DNA from: Brevibacillus parabrevis
GTDB taxonomy: Bacteria > Bacillota > Bacilli > Brevibacillales > Brevibacillaceae
Direction of reading: 5' to 3'
Length of the DNA: 64,000 nt
Assembly (NCBI RefSeq): GCF_003710905.1
Contig: NZ_RHHV01000005.1
Location: 372,001-436,000, forward strand
Shown one piece after another: positions 43,644 to 52,242 of this stretch (positions are counted from its first letter, which is position 1; each line of letters begins with the position of its first letter). Both the position numbers and the translations under genes were made by a program. A model generated the notes under the pieces. It worked only from the letters and a program-made list of their open reading frames with translations, was not told the DNA's origin and did not search any database.

Positions 43644-44510
43644 ATGGAGCTGCGCCACTTGAAGACGTTCCACGTCGTTGCGGAATGTTTGAATCTCACC
43701 AAGGCTGCGGAAATTTTGCGCTATACGCAACCGACGATCAGCCTGCAAATCCAGGCGCTGGAACAAGACATCGGCCATACCTTGCTGAACCGGGTGGGAA
43801 AAAGGACGTTTTTGACGCCGACAGGCAAGCTGTTGAAAAAGCATACAGACAAGCTGTTTCAAAATTTGGACGAGCTGGAACAAGACTTGCGGCGGCTGGA
43901 AAAGCCGTACGGCAATTTGACCATCGCGGCGCCCGAGTTTTATTGCAGCTATTACTTGTCGCAACTGCTCAGCATTTACGTGAAGGTGCATCCGCAAGTG
44001 CAGATGAAGCTGCTCTGTTACAACAGCAAGGAGACGATCAAGCTGGTGGAGTCGAACCGGGCGGATATCGGGATTGTCGCCGGGAAGTGCAATCGGCCGG
44101 GGATTGAGGAAATTTTGATCGATCAGGAAGATTTGGTGCTGGTAGCGAGTCCGCTCCTGGTCAAGTCGCGCAGCGCCGAGGAGCTTTTTGCGGAGCATCC
44201 GTTCATTACGTACGATCTGGAAGGCGTTATTCGCGAATGTTTGGAAGAGATCGGCTGCAAACCGCTCTGGACGATCGAATGCGGCAGCGAAGAGGCGATC
44301 AAGCGGGCGGTTATGTCCCAGACGGGGATTGCCTTGATCAGCGACGTCATGATTGAAAAAGAAGTGAGGCAGGGAACGCTGCAAGTGCTGCACCGCTTTC
44401 CGAAAAGGCTTTTGACTTACTTGATTTATCCGCGCGACCAGCGCGATTACAGCACCGTCAGCAGTTTCGTCGACGTGGTGCTTGATGTGTGGCCGACTTT
44501 TCGGGCTTGA
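43644..44510 (+). CDS. LysR-family transcriptional regulator
   Basis: 288 residues. N-terminal winged helix MELRHLKTFHVVAECLNLTK with the recognition stretch LRYTQPTISLQIQALE, then the effector-binding domain (~90-285). ATG 43644 gives the canonical MELRHL start; GTG 43635 and ATG 43638 just upstream are in frame. Upstream of the carrier and enolase-family genes in the same direction but behind its own terminator; it probably regulates them, judged by position only. Confidence 0.92.
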   Translation: MELRHLKTFHVVAECLNLTKAAEILRYTQPTISLQIQALEQDIGHTLLNRVGKRTFLTPTGKLLKKHTDKLFQNLDELEQDLRRLEKPYGNLTIAAPEFYCSYYLSQLLSIYVKVHPQVQMKLLCYNSKETIKLVESNRADIGIVAGKCNRPGIEEILIDQEDLVLVASPLLVKSRSAEELFAEHPFITYDLEGVIRECLEEIGCKPLWTIECGSEEAIKRAVMSQTGIALISDVMIEKEVRQGTLQVLHRFPKRLLTYLIYPRDQRDYSTVSSFVDVVLDVWPTFRA

Positions 44511-44525
44511 ATGAAGCCGTGGTAT

Positions 44526-44561
44526 ACGACTTTCGGAAGCGATTCCGGGGGTCGTTTTTTT
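44526..44561 (+). terminator. Rho-independent terminator after the LysR gene
   Basis: ACGAC...CGGAA / TTCCG...GTCGT nested stem followed by seven T residues. Confidence 0.88.
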
Positions 44562-44674
44562 GTGTGGCGAAGTATGGATTTATTTATGGTTATCATTGAA
44601 CAACCTCATTTTTCATGCCGAATCAAATCGACTACGATAAAAAAACAGAATAATAAAAAAAGGGGGAGTTGGAA

Positions 44675-46081
44675 GTGCTTCCAAACAGCAAAGAACAAGC
44701 AGCAAGACGCAAGAGAGGAATCAACGTTTTCGTGCTGTTGTTTGGCGTGCTGCTCATCGCGACGTTTCTCACCCACGTCGTTCCGGCGGGAGAATACGCC
44801 CGCGTGGAAGTGAACGGCAGAAACGTCGTCGATCCACAGTCGTACAAAGCGATTGAACAGACGCCCGTCTCCGTTTTTTCCCTGTTTAGCGCGATCCACA
44901 CGGGGATGGTGGACGCAGGAGAAATTATTTTCTTTGTTTTGATCATCGGAGGAGCGTTTGGCGTGCTGACTGCGACAGGAGCTGTCGACGCTTTTATCCG
45001 CTCGCTGTCCAAAAAGCTCGGGAACAAGGAAAAGTGGCTGATCCCGATCATGATGCTGTTTTTCGCCTTTGCCGGGGCGTTTACCGGAATGGCGGAGGAG
45101 ACGCTGGCTTACATCCCGATTTTGGTGCCGCTTGCTGTCTCGCTCGGCTTTGATGTCATCACGGGAACCGCGATTGTCCTGGTAGGAGCCTCGATCGGTT
45201 TTACGACGGCGATCATGAATCCGTTTACAGTGGGGATTGCCCAAGGAATCGCCCAGCTGCCGATTTTCTCGGGCATTGGCTACCGGATCATCTTGTTCGT
45301 GATCATGTATGCCGTATCGGTTGGCTTCATTTACCGCTACGCGATGAAGGTGAAAAAAGATCGCTCGCTCGGATTTTACGGCGAAGGAGTCGCAGCGTTT
45401 GAGCAGATTGCACCGACAACTGACCAACCTTTGTCCCAAACGCACAAATGGGTGCTGATCTGCTTCCTGCTTAACTTCGTCGCCTTGATTTACGGCGTCC
45501 TGCAATTCCAATGGTACATTACCGAAATCTCTGCCTTGTTCGTCATTTTGGCCATCGTAATTACGCTCATTTCCCGCATGTCTGCCGATCAGTTGATCGA
45601 GTCGTTCATGAAAGGGGCGGCGGGGATGCTCACGGGCGCTCTCATCATCGGGTTGTCGCGAGCGACACTTGTCGTGCTTGGCGACGGACACGTCATCGAT
45701 ACGCTGTTGTTCCATGCGTCAGGCATGCTGCACGAAATTCCGCCTGTGCTCAGCGCGGCTGGCATGTACATTTTGCAAGCGTTGATTCACTTCGTCGTAC
45801 CTTCGGGCAGCGGACAAGCGGCGCTGACCATGCCGATCATGGCGCCATTGGCTGATCTGGTCGGAGTGACGCGGCAAACGGCGGTGCTGTCTTTCTCGCT
45901 GGCAGACGGAATCGGCAACATTATTTTCCCGACCTCGGGTTACTTCATGGCAGGGCTGGCGCTTGCGGGCATCCCGTGGATTCGTTGGGCGAAGTGGATT
46001 TTGCCATTGATTTTGACGCAGTTCGGGATTGGGCTGGTAGCGGTCATCATCGCCAATTGGATGCACTATGGACCGTTTTAA
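44675..46081 (+). CDS. YfcC / DcuC-like C4-dicarboxylate-type carrier
   Basis: 468 residues with about 11-12 membrane helices, of the YfcC family related to DcuC and arginine/ornithine antiporters. The N-terminus has FVLLFGVLLIATFLTHVVPAGEY, standard for the family. The GTG at 44675 is chosen because GGGGGAG lies six bases upstream; a TTG at 44669 leaves no spacing. The next gene encodes an enolase-superfamily enzyme 31 bp on, so the carrier may import its substrate (an amino acid, dipeptide or carboxylate). Confidence 0.88.
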   Translation: MLPNSKEQAARRKRGINVFVLLFGVLLIATFLTHVVPAGEYARVEVNGRNVVDPQSYKAIEQTPVSVFSLFSAIHTGMVDAGEIIFFVLIIGGAFGVLTATGAVDAFIRSLSKKLGNKEKWLIPIMMLFFAFAGAFTGMAEETLAYIPILVPLAVSLGFDVITGTAIVLVGASIGFTTAIMNPFTVGIAQGIAQLPIFSGIGYRIILFVIMYAVSVGFIYRYAMKVKKDRSLGFYGEGVAAFEQIAPTTDQPLSQTHKWVLICFLLNFVALIYGVLQFQWYITEISALFVILAIVITLISRMSADQLIESFMKGAAGMLTGALIIGLSRATLVVLGDGHVIDTLLFHASGMLHEIPPVLSAAGMYILQALIHFVVPSGSGQAALTMPIMAPLADLVGVTRQTAVLSFSLADGIGNIIFPTSGYFMAGLALAGIPWIRWAKWILPLILTQFGIGLVAVIIANWMHYGPF

Positions 46082-46112
46082 GAAAAATGTGTGAGCAATG
46101 GAGGGTTTCCTG

Positions 46113-47222
46113 TTGAAAATTGTTGCGATTGAAGTATTTGCGACCGAGCTGCCTTTGGTGCGGCCGTTTATCGTGGCCTACGATGCGTTTCACAAGCTTC
46201 CGAGCATCATTGTCAAAATGACGACGGACACGGGGCTTGTCGGTTACGGCGAAGGCATGCCCGACCCGCACGTGACGGGCGAGACATTTTCCAGCACGTA
46301 CGAAATGCTGGTGAAAGACATTGCGCCGCTCGTCCTCGGGGCTAACCCGTTTGATATTGAAAAAGTTCACCGAATCATGGGGCAGGCTGTCTATTACGCG
46401 CCATCTGCAAAAGCGGCCATCGATATCGCCTGCTACGATCTCATGGGCAAAGCCGCGGGACAGCCTGTCTACAATTTGCTTGGCGGAAAAGCGCACGACT
46501 TTTTGACGGTGCCTTATGTTGTGAGCATTTTGCCGCCGGAAGAAATGGCTCGCCAGGCGGCGCAAGCTTTGCAAGACGGATATTCGAGCATCAAGATCAA
46601 GGTCGGCGGCGATCCGGCTGTCGATGTCAAACGGATTCGCGCCGTCCGCGAGGCAATTGGCCCGGACGTCCAGCTGCGCGTGGACGCGAACCAGGGCTGG
46701 CGCAATGTGGCGACAACGATGCGCGTGTTGAAGCAAGTAGAGGACTGCCAGCTCGACTGGATTGAGCAGCCTGTTTTGGCGGACGATCTGATCGGTTTGG
46801 CAGAGGTTCGCCAAAAAACGTTCATTCCGGTCATGGTCGACGAAGGCTTGCACGGCGACAAAGAAATGCGGGAAGTCATCGTCCGCCAGGCAGCCGATTT
46901 GATCAACATCAAGCTGATGAAGTGCGGCGGCCTGTATCCGGCGCTCAAGCTGGTCGCGCAGGCAGAGATGGCGGGGATGGGATGTCAGGTTGGCTCGATG
47001 GTCGAATCAGCCGTGGCCACCGCCGCCGGGGCGCATCTGTCTTTGGCAAAAGGGATGATCTTTTCCAACGAAATGGTGGGGCCGCTCATGTTCTCCCGCG
47101 ACTTCGGACAGCTTCGCTACGAGCAGGATCGCTTGCTGCTCGCAGATCGTCCGGGGCTTGGCGTGGAAGTCGATGAGGCTGTTGTGCGCGAGTTGAGTGT
47201 TTTTGCGGCGGAGGTTTCTTAG
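46113..47222 (+). CDS. Enolase-superfamily enzyme, muconate-lactonising (MLE) subgroup
   Basis: 369 residues: N-terminal capping domain (1-125) and TIM barrel (130-350). Active-site residues fit the MLE subgroup: KxK in SIKIKVG, D and N in RVDANQGW, E in WIEQP, DE in MVDEG and K in NIKLMKCGG. Members include dipeptide epimerases, N-succinylamino acid racemases, hydroxyproline-betaine epimerase and cis-3-hydroxyproline dehydratase; choosing among these is not possible here. TTG 46113 is selected for GGAGGG seven bases upstream, over ATG 46098. Co-transcribed with the YfcC carrier. Confidence 0.88.
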   Translation: MKIVAIEVFATELPLVRPFIVAYDAFHKLPSIIVKMTTDTGLVGYGEGMPDPHVTGETFSSTYEMLVKDIAPLVLGANPFDIEKVHRIMGQAVYYAPSAKAAIDIACYDLMGKAAGQPVYNLLGGKAHDFLTVPYVVSILPPEEMARQAAQALQDGYSSIKIKVGGDPAVDVKRIRAVREAIGPDVQLRVDANQGWRNVATTMRVLKQVEDCQLDWIEQPVLADDLIGLAEVRQKTFIPVMVDEGLHGDKEMREVIVRQAADLINIKLMKCGGLYPALKLVAQAEMAGMGCQVGSMVESAVATAAGAHLSLAKGMIFSNEMVGPLMFSRDFGQLRYEQDRLLLADRPGLGVEVDEAVVRELSVFAAEVS

Positions 47223-47328
47223 GAGGGGCGAATCAGTTGGCGTAATTAGCAATCCATAAGAAGCATCGTATCCCAAGAGATGGTACGATTTAATCAATCA
47301 CAACACTTATCGAAAAGAGGGATACGCA

Positions 47329-47745
47329 ATGGCACTGCAATCAAAACAAATTTTTGTCAATTTGCCCGTGAAAGATTTGAACAAGTCGATTGATTTTTTT
47401 ACAGCGCTGGGCTATGAGTTCAACCCGCAATTTACGGATCAAAATGCCGCTTGCCTGGTGATTGGCGAAAATATTTACGCGATGCTCTTGGTGGAGGAGT
47501 TTTTCCAATCGTTCACGAACAAGCCCGTGACGGATACGGCCCAGAGCACCGAGGTCATCGTGGCGCTGTCAGCCGAGAGCCGGGAGCAAGTCGACGAGAT
47601 CGTAAACAAAGCGCACGAAGCAGGGGCCAAGCCGGCTAAAGACCCGGTAGACCACGGCTTCATGTACAGCTGGAGCTTTATCGATCTGGACGGACATTTG
47701 TGGGAATACGTGTACATGGATGAGGCTGCGATTTCGCAACAGTAA
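47329..47745 (+). CDS. VOC-family (glyoxalase-fold) protein
   Basis: 138 residues, two beta-alpha-beta-beta-beta modules: module 1 from QIFVNLPVKDLNKSIDFFTALGYEF, module 2 ending DHGFMYSWSFIDLDGHLWEYVYMDE. This is the PhnB/glyoxalase-like subfamily. The DLDGHLWE motif holds the usual metal-ligand glutamate. Substrate is unknown; other members handle methylglyoxal or confer resistance to small molecules. AAAGAGG precedes the ATG. A strong hairpin follows. Confidence 0.9.
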   Translation: MALQSKQIFVNLPVKDLNKSIDFFTALGYEFNPQFTDQNAACLVIGENIYAMLLVEEFFQSFTNKPVTDTAQSTEVIVALSAESREQVDEIVNKAHEAGAKPAKDPVDHGFMYSWSFIDLDGHLWEYVYMDEAAISQQ

Positions 47746-47759
47746 AAAATAGGGTGGAT

Positions 47760-47800
47760 CAACAGGCCAAAAGCAGGCGTTACCGCTTTTGGCCTGTTCG
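47760..47800. terminator. Strong hairpin after the VOC gene, no T tract
   Basis: AACAGGCCAAAAGC / GCTTTTGGCCTGTT, 14-bp perfect stem with 10-base loop but no T run; it may stabilise a 3' end or act as a weak terminator. Confidence 0.6.
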
Positions 47801-47869
47801 CGATGCCAGTCGTCATGGCGGCCCGCCGCAAATCGAATAAGGTTACCTGAATAATAATTTTTTTCAGAA

Positions 47870-47899
47870 TTGACATCGGCAGAAGGAGTGTGATTTACT
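47870..47899 (+). promoter_or_regulatory. Promoter of the first gcv-region riboswitch
   Basis: TTGACA (47870-47875) and TTTACT (47894-47899) with 18-bp spacing, directly upstream of the glycine riboswitch. Confidence 0.6.
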
Positions 47900-47930
47900 A
47901 ATGTCAATGTTAGCCAACAAGTGAATAGCG

Positions 47931-48176
47931 GCGGATGATGATTGTAGGAGAGACTAAACGACGCGTTTAGCACCGAAGGAGCAAGTCCCATAAAACCCTT
48001 GGGATTAATCTCTCAGGTACCAGATACTACAATCGGACGCACCTCTGGAGAGCGCTGCACAAGCCACCCAAGGGGAATACTTCGGAACCGATTGATTGCC
48101 GAAGTTAAACTCTCAGGTAAAAAGGACAGAGGAAAGGTAGAGTATTCGTCACTCTATCTTTCCTCTGTCCTTTTTT
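47931..48176 (+). ncRNA. Tandem glycine riboswitch 1 (upstream of the Fe-S protein and lpdA)
   Basis: Two glycine aptamers: the first has GGAGAGAC, CACCGAAGGAGCAAGTCCC and ends AATCTCTCAGGTA; the second has GGACGCACCTCTGGAGAGCG and ends AACTCTCAGGTAAAAAGGAC. The expression platform is a ~20-bp stem (48124-48143 with 48151-48170) and six T residues, a terminator that glycine binding should disrupt. It is almost identical in core to the riboswitch at 50160. Confidence 0.97.
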
Positions 48177-48268
48177 GCTGAATGAAACGTCGCGTCGAGT
48201 TGCACAAAAGCGGGCGCAGACGCTTGCATTTCGGCCAAACGAAACGGATACGAGTGAAAGGTGGCGCG

Positions 48269-48607
48269 ATGGGAAAGGAGCAGGCGATCACGAAAATGGA
48301 GCTTACGATCAAGAAAGCGGCTCAAGCAGAGCTGAAAAAACTGAATTTTCCGCAGGATACCGCGCTCAGGATTGACGTGGTGATCTCCGGCGACTGCGGT
48401 TGCGGATTTTTTGTCCAGCTCGGAGTAGATGAGTTGCGCAAAAACGACACGCTCGTGTACGAAAACGGGATTCCGGTCTGCATGGATCGGTTGACCAAAC
48501 GGCATCTCGGGGATGTGCTTACCCTGGACTACGACCCTTTCCTGGGCTTCGCCTTGTCCAGCCCGGAAGAAGCTTTTGCGGATCGGCTCGCTGTTCGTCG
48601 CGGTTGA
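48269..48607 (+). CDS. Iron-sulfur cluster biosynthesis family protein (YqkB/HesB-like)
   Basis: 112 residues. The start MELTIKKAAQAELKKL and the central ISGDCGCGFFVQLGVD, with its clustered cysteines, fit the YqkB-like branch of the Fe-S biosynthesis (HesB/IscA) family. ATG 48269 has AAAGGTGG just upstream; longer frames back to 48182 start inside the riboswitch region. First gene under glycine riboswitch 1. Two products of the downstream gcv cluster, lipoyl synthase and SdaAA, need Fe-S clusters, so a helper role there is plausible but inferred. Confidence 0.8.
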   Translation: MGKEQAITKMELTIKKAAQAELKKLNFPQDTALRIDVVISGDCGCGFFVQLGVDELRKNDTLVYENGIPVCMDRLTKRHLGDVLTLDYDPFLGFALSSPEEAFADRLAVRRG

Positions 48608-48736
48608 CAACGGAAACAGGCAGAACAGCACGAGCAGCAGTTGGCCGACTGCAAGCAGGCGCAGGCGCCTCTTCCTGCGGGGTAAAACCGCGGGAGACGC
48701 CTTACACAGAAAAAGAAAAACAGGTGGAGAGAACAA

Positions 48737-50149
48737 ATGACAACGAACGGAACAGTAGAGCAGGTGGATGTTCTCGTGATCGGAGCGGGGCCGGGGGGCT
48801 ACGTAGCCGCGATCCGGGCGGCTCAGCTCGGCAAGCAGGTCGCGATTGTGGAAAAAGATACGGTCGGCGGCGTATGTTTGAACCGCGGCTGCATTCCTTC
48901 CAAGGCGCTGATCTCGGCGGCGCATCAATACGAAGCGATGACGCAATCCGCGAGCATCGGCTTGCAGGCAGCAGAAGTGAGCGTCGATTTCGCCAAGGTC
49001 CAGGCATGGAAGCGCAGCGTGGTCGACAAATTGACCGGAGGCGTAAGCTCGCTGCTCAAAGGCAACAAGATCAAAAGAATCAGCGGGGAAGCGCGGCTAG
49101 TCGGCGAGCAGCTGGTTGAGGTGAAAAATGGCGACGACTGCATACAGGTGCAATTCCGGCAAGCGATTCTCGCGACAGGCTCGCGTCCGATCGAATTGAA
49201 AGCCTTTCCATTCGCGGGCCGCATTCTTTCCTCGACAGAACTGCTGGCGCTTGAAGAATTGCCGAAAAGCTTGCTGGTCATTGGCGGCGGGTATATCGGG
49301 ATCGAGCTGGGGCAGACATTTGCCAAGCTGGGCACGAAGGTGACGATTTTGGAAGGCTCGGACTCGATCTTGCCCGGCTTTGAAAAAGAGCTGTCGCGTC
49401 TGGTGGCGAGGAAGCTGAAAAAGCTCGGCGTGGAAGTGCACACCGAAGCGCTGGCCAAAGGGGCGGAACAAACAGCCGAACAGGTCAGCGTCACCTATGC
49501 GGAAAAAGGCGAAGAGCGTCAGGCGACCGCCGACTATGTGCTCGTTACGGTTGGCAGACGGCCGAACATCGAGGGGCTGGGATTGGAAAAGCTCGCTGTC
49601 AAGCTGACAGAGCGCGGCTTCATCCAGATCGACCAACAGTGCCAAACGAGCATTCCGCACCTGTATGCGATCGGCGATCTGGTGGAAGGCCCGGCTCTTG
49701 CCCACAAAGCGTCGTACGAAGGCAAAATCGCGGCGGAAGCCATCGCTGGCAAAGACAGCAAGCTCACCGACAAAAAGATTCCCGCTGTCGTGTTCTCCGA
49801 TCCGGAGATTGCCAGTGTGGGACTGACCGAGTCGGAAGCCAAAGAGCGCGGACACGAGGTGGCAGTTGGCAAGTTCCCTTATGCCGCGAATGGGCGGGCA
49901 CTGTCTCTGAACGTCGGGGAAGGCTTCGTGAAGCTCGTGGGCGACAAGGAGACGGGGCTGCTGCTGGGAGCGCAGATTATCGGGCCGGAAGCGTCCAATC
50001 TGATCGGCGAGGTTGCCCTGGCGATTGAAAAAGGGCATACGCTGACAGATATTGCCGAGACGATCCACGCCCATCCGAGCCTGGGAGAAATCATCATGGA
50101 AGCGGCAGAAGGAGCGCTCGGGCACGGCATTCATCAACTGAACAAATAA
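48737..50149 (+). CDS. lpdA: Dihydrolipoyl dehydrogenase (L protein)
   Basis: 470 residues. FAD-binding GAGPGGYVAAI, redox-active disulfide GGVCLNRGCIPSK, NAD-binding GGGYIGIELGQTF and the C-terminal interface with HAHPSLGE (catalytic His-Glu) are all present. It reoxidises dihydrolipoyl groups with NAD. Its place between two glycine riboswitches and directly before the gcv operon makes it the likely dedicated L protein of glycine cleavage rather than that of pyruvate dehydrogenase. GTGGAGAG precedes the ATG. A 129-bp gap separates it from the Fe-S protein gene. Confidence 0.94.
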   Translation: MTTNGTVEQVDVLVIGAGPGGYVAAIRAAQLGKQVAIVEKDTVGGVCLNRGCIPSKALISAAHQYEAMTQSASIGLQAAEVSVDFAKVQAWKRSVVDKLTGGVSSLLKGNKIKRISGEARLVGEQLVEVKNGDDCIQVQFRQAILATGSRPIELKAFPFAGRILSSTELLALEELPKSLLVIGGGYIGIELGQTFAKLGTKVTILEGSDSILPGFEKELSRLVARKLKKLGVEVHTEALAKGAEQTAEQVSVTYAEKGEERQATADYVLVTVGRRPNIEGLGLEKLAVKLTERGFIQIDQQCQTSIPHLYAIGDLVEGPALAHKASYEGKIAAEAIAGKDSKLTDKKIPAVVFSDPEIASVGLTESEAKERGHEVAVGKFPYAANGRALSLNVGEGFVKLVGDKETGLLLGAQIIGPEASNLIGEVALAIEKGHTLTDIAETIHAHPSLGEIIMEAAEGALGHGIHQLNK

Positions 50150-50159
50150 CTGCATATCG

Positions 50160-50401
50160 GCGGATGATGATCGTGGGAGAGACTGGCCGCACTGGCTGGC
50201 ACCGAAGGAGCAAGTCCCAAAAACCCTTGGGATTAATCTCTCAGGTAAAGAGTACCACGATTGGACGCACCTCTGGAGAGCGCTGCACAAGCCACCCAAG
50301 GGGAAAGCTTCGCGAACCGAAGCCAAACTCTCAGGTAAAAAGGACAGAGGAAAGGTAGATTTTTTCCGAAAAAGGAGTCTATCTTTCCATTGTCCTTTTT
50401 T
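50160..50401 (+). ncRNA. Tandem glycine riboswitch 2 (upstream of glyA-gcv operon)
   Basis: Two aptamers as in riboswitch 1, with CACCGAAGGAGCAAGTCCC, TTAATCTCTCAGGTA, GGACGCACCTCTGGAGAGCG and CTCTCAGGTAAAAAGGAC. The terminator stem is 50342-50359 with 50378-50395, followed by six T residues. It begins only about 10 bp after the lpdA stop and no clear promoter of its own is visible, so read-through from lpdA probably feeds it. Confidence 0.97.
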
Positions 50402-50456
50402 CGCGTTCGTACGCTTGGGAAAGGTAGCGAGCAAAAGTTGAAACGGGGGAGATATC

Positions 50457-51707
50457 GTGAGTTTGCAGGAGCGCGATCAAGAAATTTTTGCGGCGATGGA
50501 AGACGAGCGGCAGCGGCAGCATCAAACATTGGAGCTGATTGCTTCCGAGAACTTCGTCAGCGAAGAAGTGATGCAGGCGATGGGGTCCGTACTGACTAAC
50601 AAATACGCGGAGGGCTACCCGGGAAAACGGTACTACGGGGGCTGCGAGCATGTCGATGTCGTCGAGCGTTTGGCGATCGAACGGGTGAGCAGCTTGTTTG
50701 GCGCAACGTACGCGAACGTGCAGCCGCACTCCGGGGCGCAGGCGAATACGGCCGTCTTTTTCTCCCTGCTTTCGCCCGGCGATACGATCATGGGGATGAA
50801 TTTGTCCCACGGCGGGCATTTGACGCACGGCAGCCCTGTCAGCCTGTCGGGAAAATGGTTCAATGTCGTCGCTTACGGCGTGCGCGAAGATACGCACCGG
50901 ATCGACTATGAAGAAGTCGAGGCTGTTGCATTGCGCGAACGGCCGAAGCTGCTGATTGCCGGAGCGAGCGCTTATCCGCGCCAGATCGATTTCGCCCGGT
51001 TCAAGGAAATCGCGGACAAAGTCGGAGCCAAGCTGATGGTGGACATGGCGCACATCGCCGGACTGGTCGCCGCAGGCTTGCATCCTTCGCCCGTTCCACA
51101 CGCAGATGTCACGACGAGTACGACGCACAAAACATTGCGCGGCCCGCGCGGCGGCATCATCCTGACGAACGACGAAGAAATTTTCAAAGGGATCAACAAA
51201 GCCATTTTCCCGGGCATCCAGGGCGGGCCGCTCATGCATGTGATCGCCGCCAAGGCAGTGTCCTTCAAAGAAGCGTTGCAGCCGAGCTTCGTCACCTACG
51301 CGCAGCAAGTGGTGAAAAACGCCGCGGCATTGGCGGAGACGCTGAAAAGCGAAGGGGCGACGCTCGTGTCCGGGGGAACGGATAACCATCTGGTCTTGCT
51401 CGATGTGCGGCCGTGGGATTTGACAGGCAAAGAAGCGGAGCATCTGCTGGAGGCGGCAGGCATTACGGTGAACAAAAACACGATTCCGTACGATACGGCA
51501 AGTCCGTTTGTGACGAGCGGCGTGCGAATCGGCACGGCTGCGATTACGACCCGCGGCATGAAGGAAGCGGATATGGAGACGATTGGCCGGGCGATTGCCG
51601 CTGTGCTCAAAGAAAAGGGCAGCGAAGCGACGACCGCCAGGGTGAAAAGCGAAATTCGCGGGCTGTGCGAATCGTATCCGCTGTATCAACAGCTCGCAGT
51701 GAGGTAA
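50457..51707 (+). CDS. glyA: Serine hydroxymethyltransferase
   Basis: 416 residues, PLP fold type I. The PLP lysine is in [28 protein letters not shown] and GKEAEHLLE are conserved. It interconverts serine + THF with glycine + 5,10-methylene-THF. Starts at GTG with GGGGGAG upstream. First gene after riboswitch 2, so in this operon it probably runs in the serine-forming direction, using methylene-THF from glycine cleavage. A second glyA may exist elsewhere for housekeeping; that cannot be seen here. Confidence 0.95.
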   Translation: MSLQERDQEIFAAMEDERQRQHQTLELIASENFVSEEVMQAMGSVLTNKYAEGYPGKRYYGGCEHVDVVERLAIERVSSLFGATYANVQPHSGAQANTAVFFSLLSPGDTIMGMNLSHGGHLTHGSPVSLSGKWFNVVAYGVREDTHRIDYEEVEAVALRERPKLLIAGASAYPRQIDFARFKEIADKVGAKLMVDMAHIAGLVAAGLHPSPVPHADVTTSTTHKTLRGPRGGIILTNDEEIFKGINKAIFPGIQGGPLMHVIAAKAVSFKEALQPSFVTYAQQVVKNAAALAETLKSEGATLVSGGTDNHLVLLDVRPWDLTGKEAEHLLEAAGITVNKNTIPYDTASPFVTSGVRIGTAAITTRGMKEADMETIGRAIAAVLKEKGSEATTARVKSEIRGLCESYPLYQQLAVR

Positions 51708-51722
51708 GCAGGAGGAGCGACG

Positions 51723-52241
51723 ATGGTATACAACAGCTGCTTTGATATTATCGGGCCGATCATGGTTGGCCCTTCCAGCTCGCATACAGCGGGAGTCGTC
51801 ACGATCGGAAAATTCGTCCGCGATTTTCTCGGCGGCGAAATCGAGTCAGCGACGATTGTGTTTTACGACTCTTTTTCGGAAACGTACAAAGGGCACGGGA
51901 CAGACAAGGCAGTGGTCGGCGGCTTGCTCGGGATGGACACGGATGACAGCCGGATACGCGTAGCGCTGGAGCTGGCAGCGGCGAAAGGGCTGCAGGTCGT
52001 ATTCGAAAAGCGGGGCGACTGCCCGTACTACGATCATCCCAATACCGTCATGATCCAGGCCCGCACAGCACGCGATATCGCCGTCATCGGCGGCGTCTCG
52101 CTCGGCGGCGGCATCTCGAAAGTGTTTTACGTGAACGAGTTCGCTGTCGATATTCCGTTGAACGCGCCGTACGATCTGGATGACTTGCGCAACAAGCTTT
52201 GGCACAATACACGCTGCGAGGCTGCGGTAGGGGGAGCATAG
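51723..52241 (+). CDS. sdaAB: L-serine dehydratase beta subunit, without ACT domain
   Basis: 172 residues. The N-terminal SDH_beta domain is complete, with SCFDIIGPIMVGPSSSHTAG and YKGHGTDKAVVGGLLG. Bacillus SdaAB is about 220 residues and ends in an ACT domain; here the protein stops right after the beta domain, so the usual serine-binding regulatory module is absent. GGAGGAG precedes the ATG. The stop is followed at once by the sdaAA start, and the subunits together deaminate serine to pyruvate and ammonia. Confidence 0.9.
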   Translation: MVYNSCFDIIGPIMVGPSSSHTAGVVTIGKFVRDFLGGEIESATIVFYDSFSETYKGHGTDKAVVGGLLGMDTDDSRIRVALELAAAKGLQVVFEKRGDCPYYDHPNTVMIQARTARDIAVIGGVSLGGGISKVFYVNEFAVDIPLNAPYDLDDLRNKLWHNTRCEAAVGGA

Positions 52242-52242
52242 C

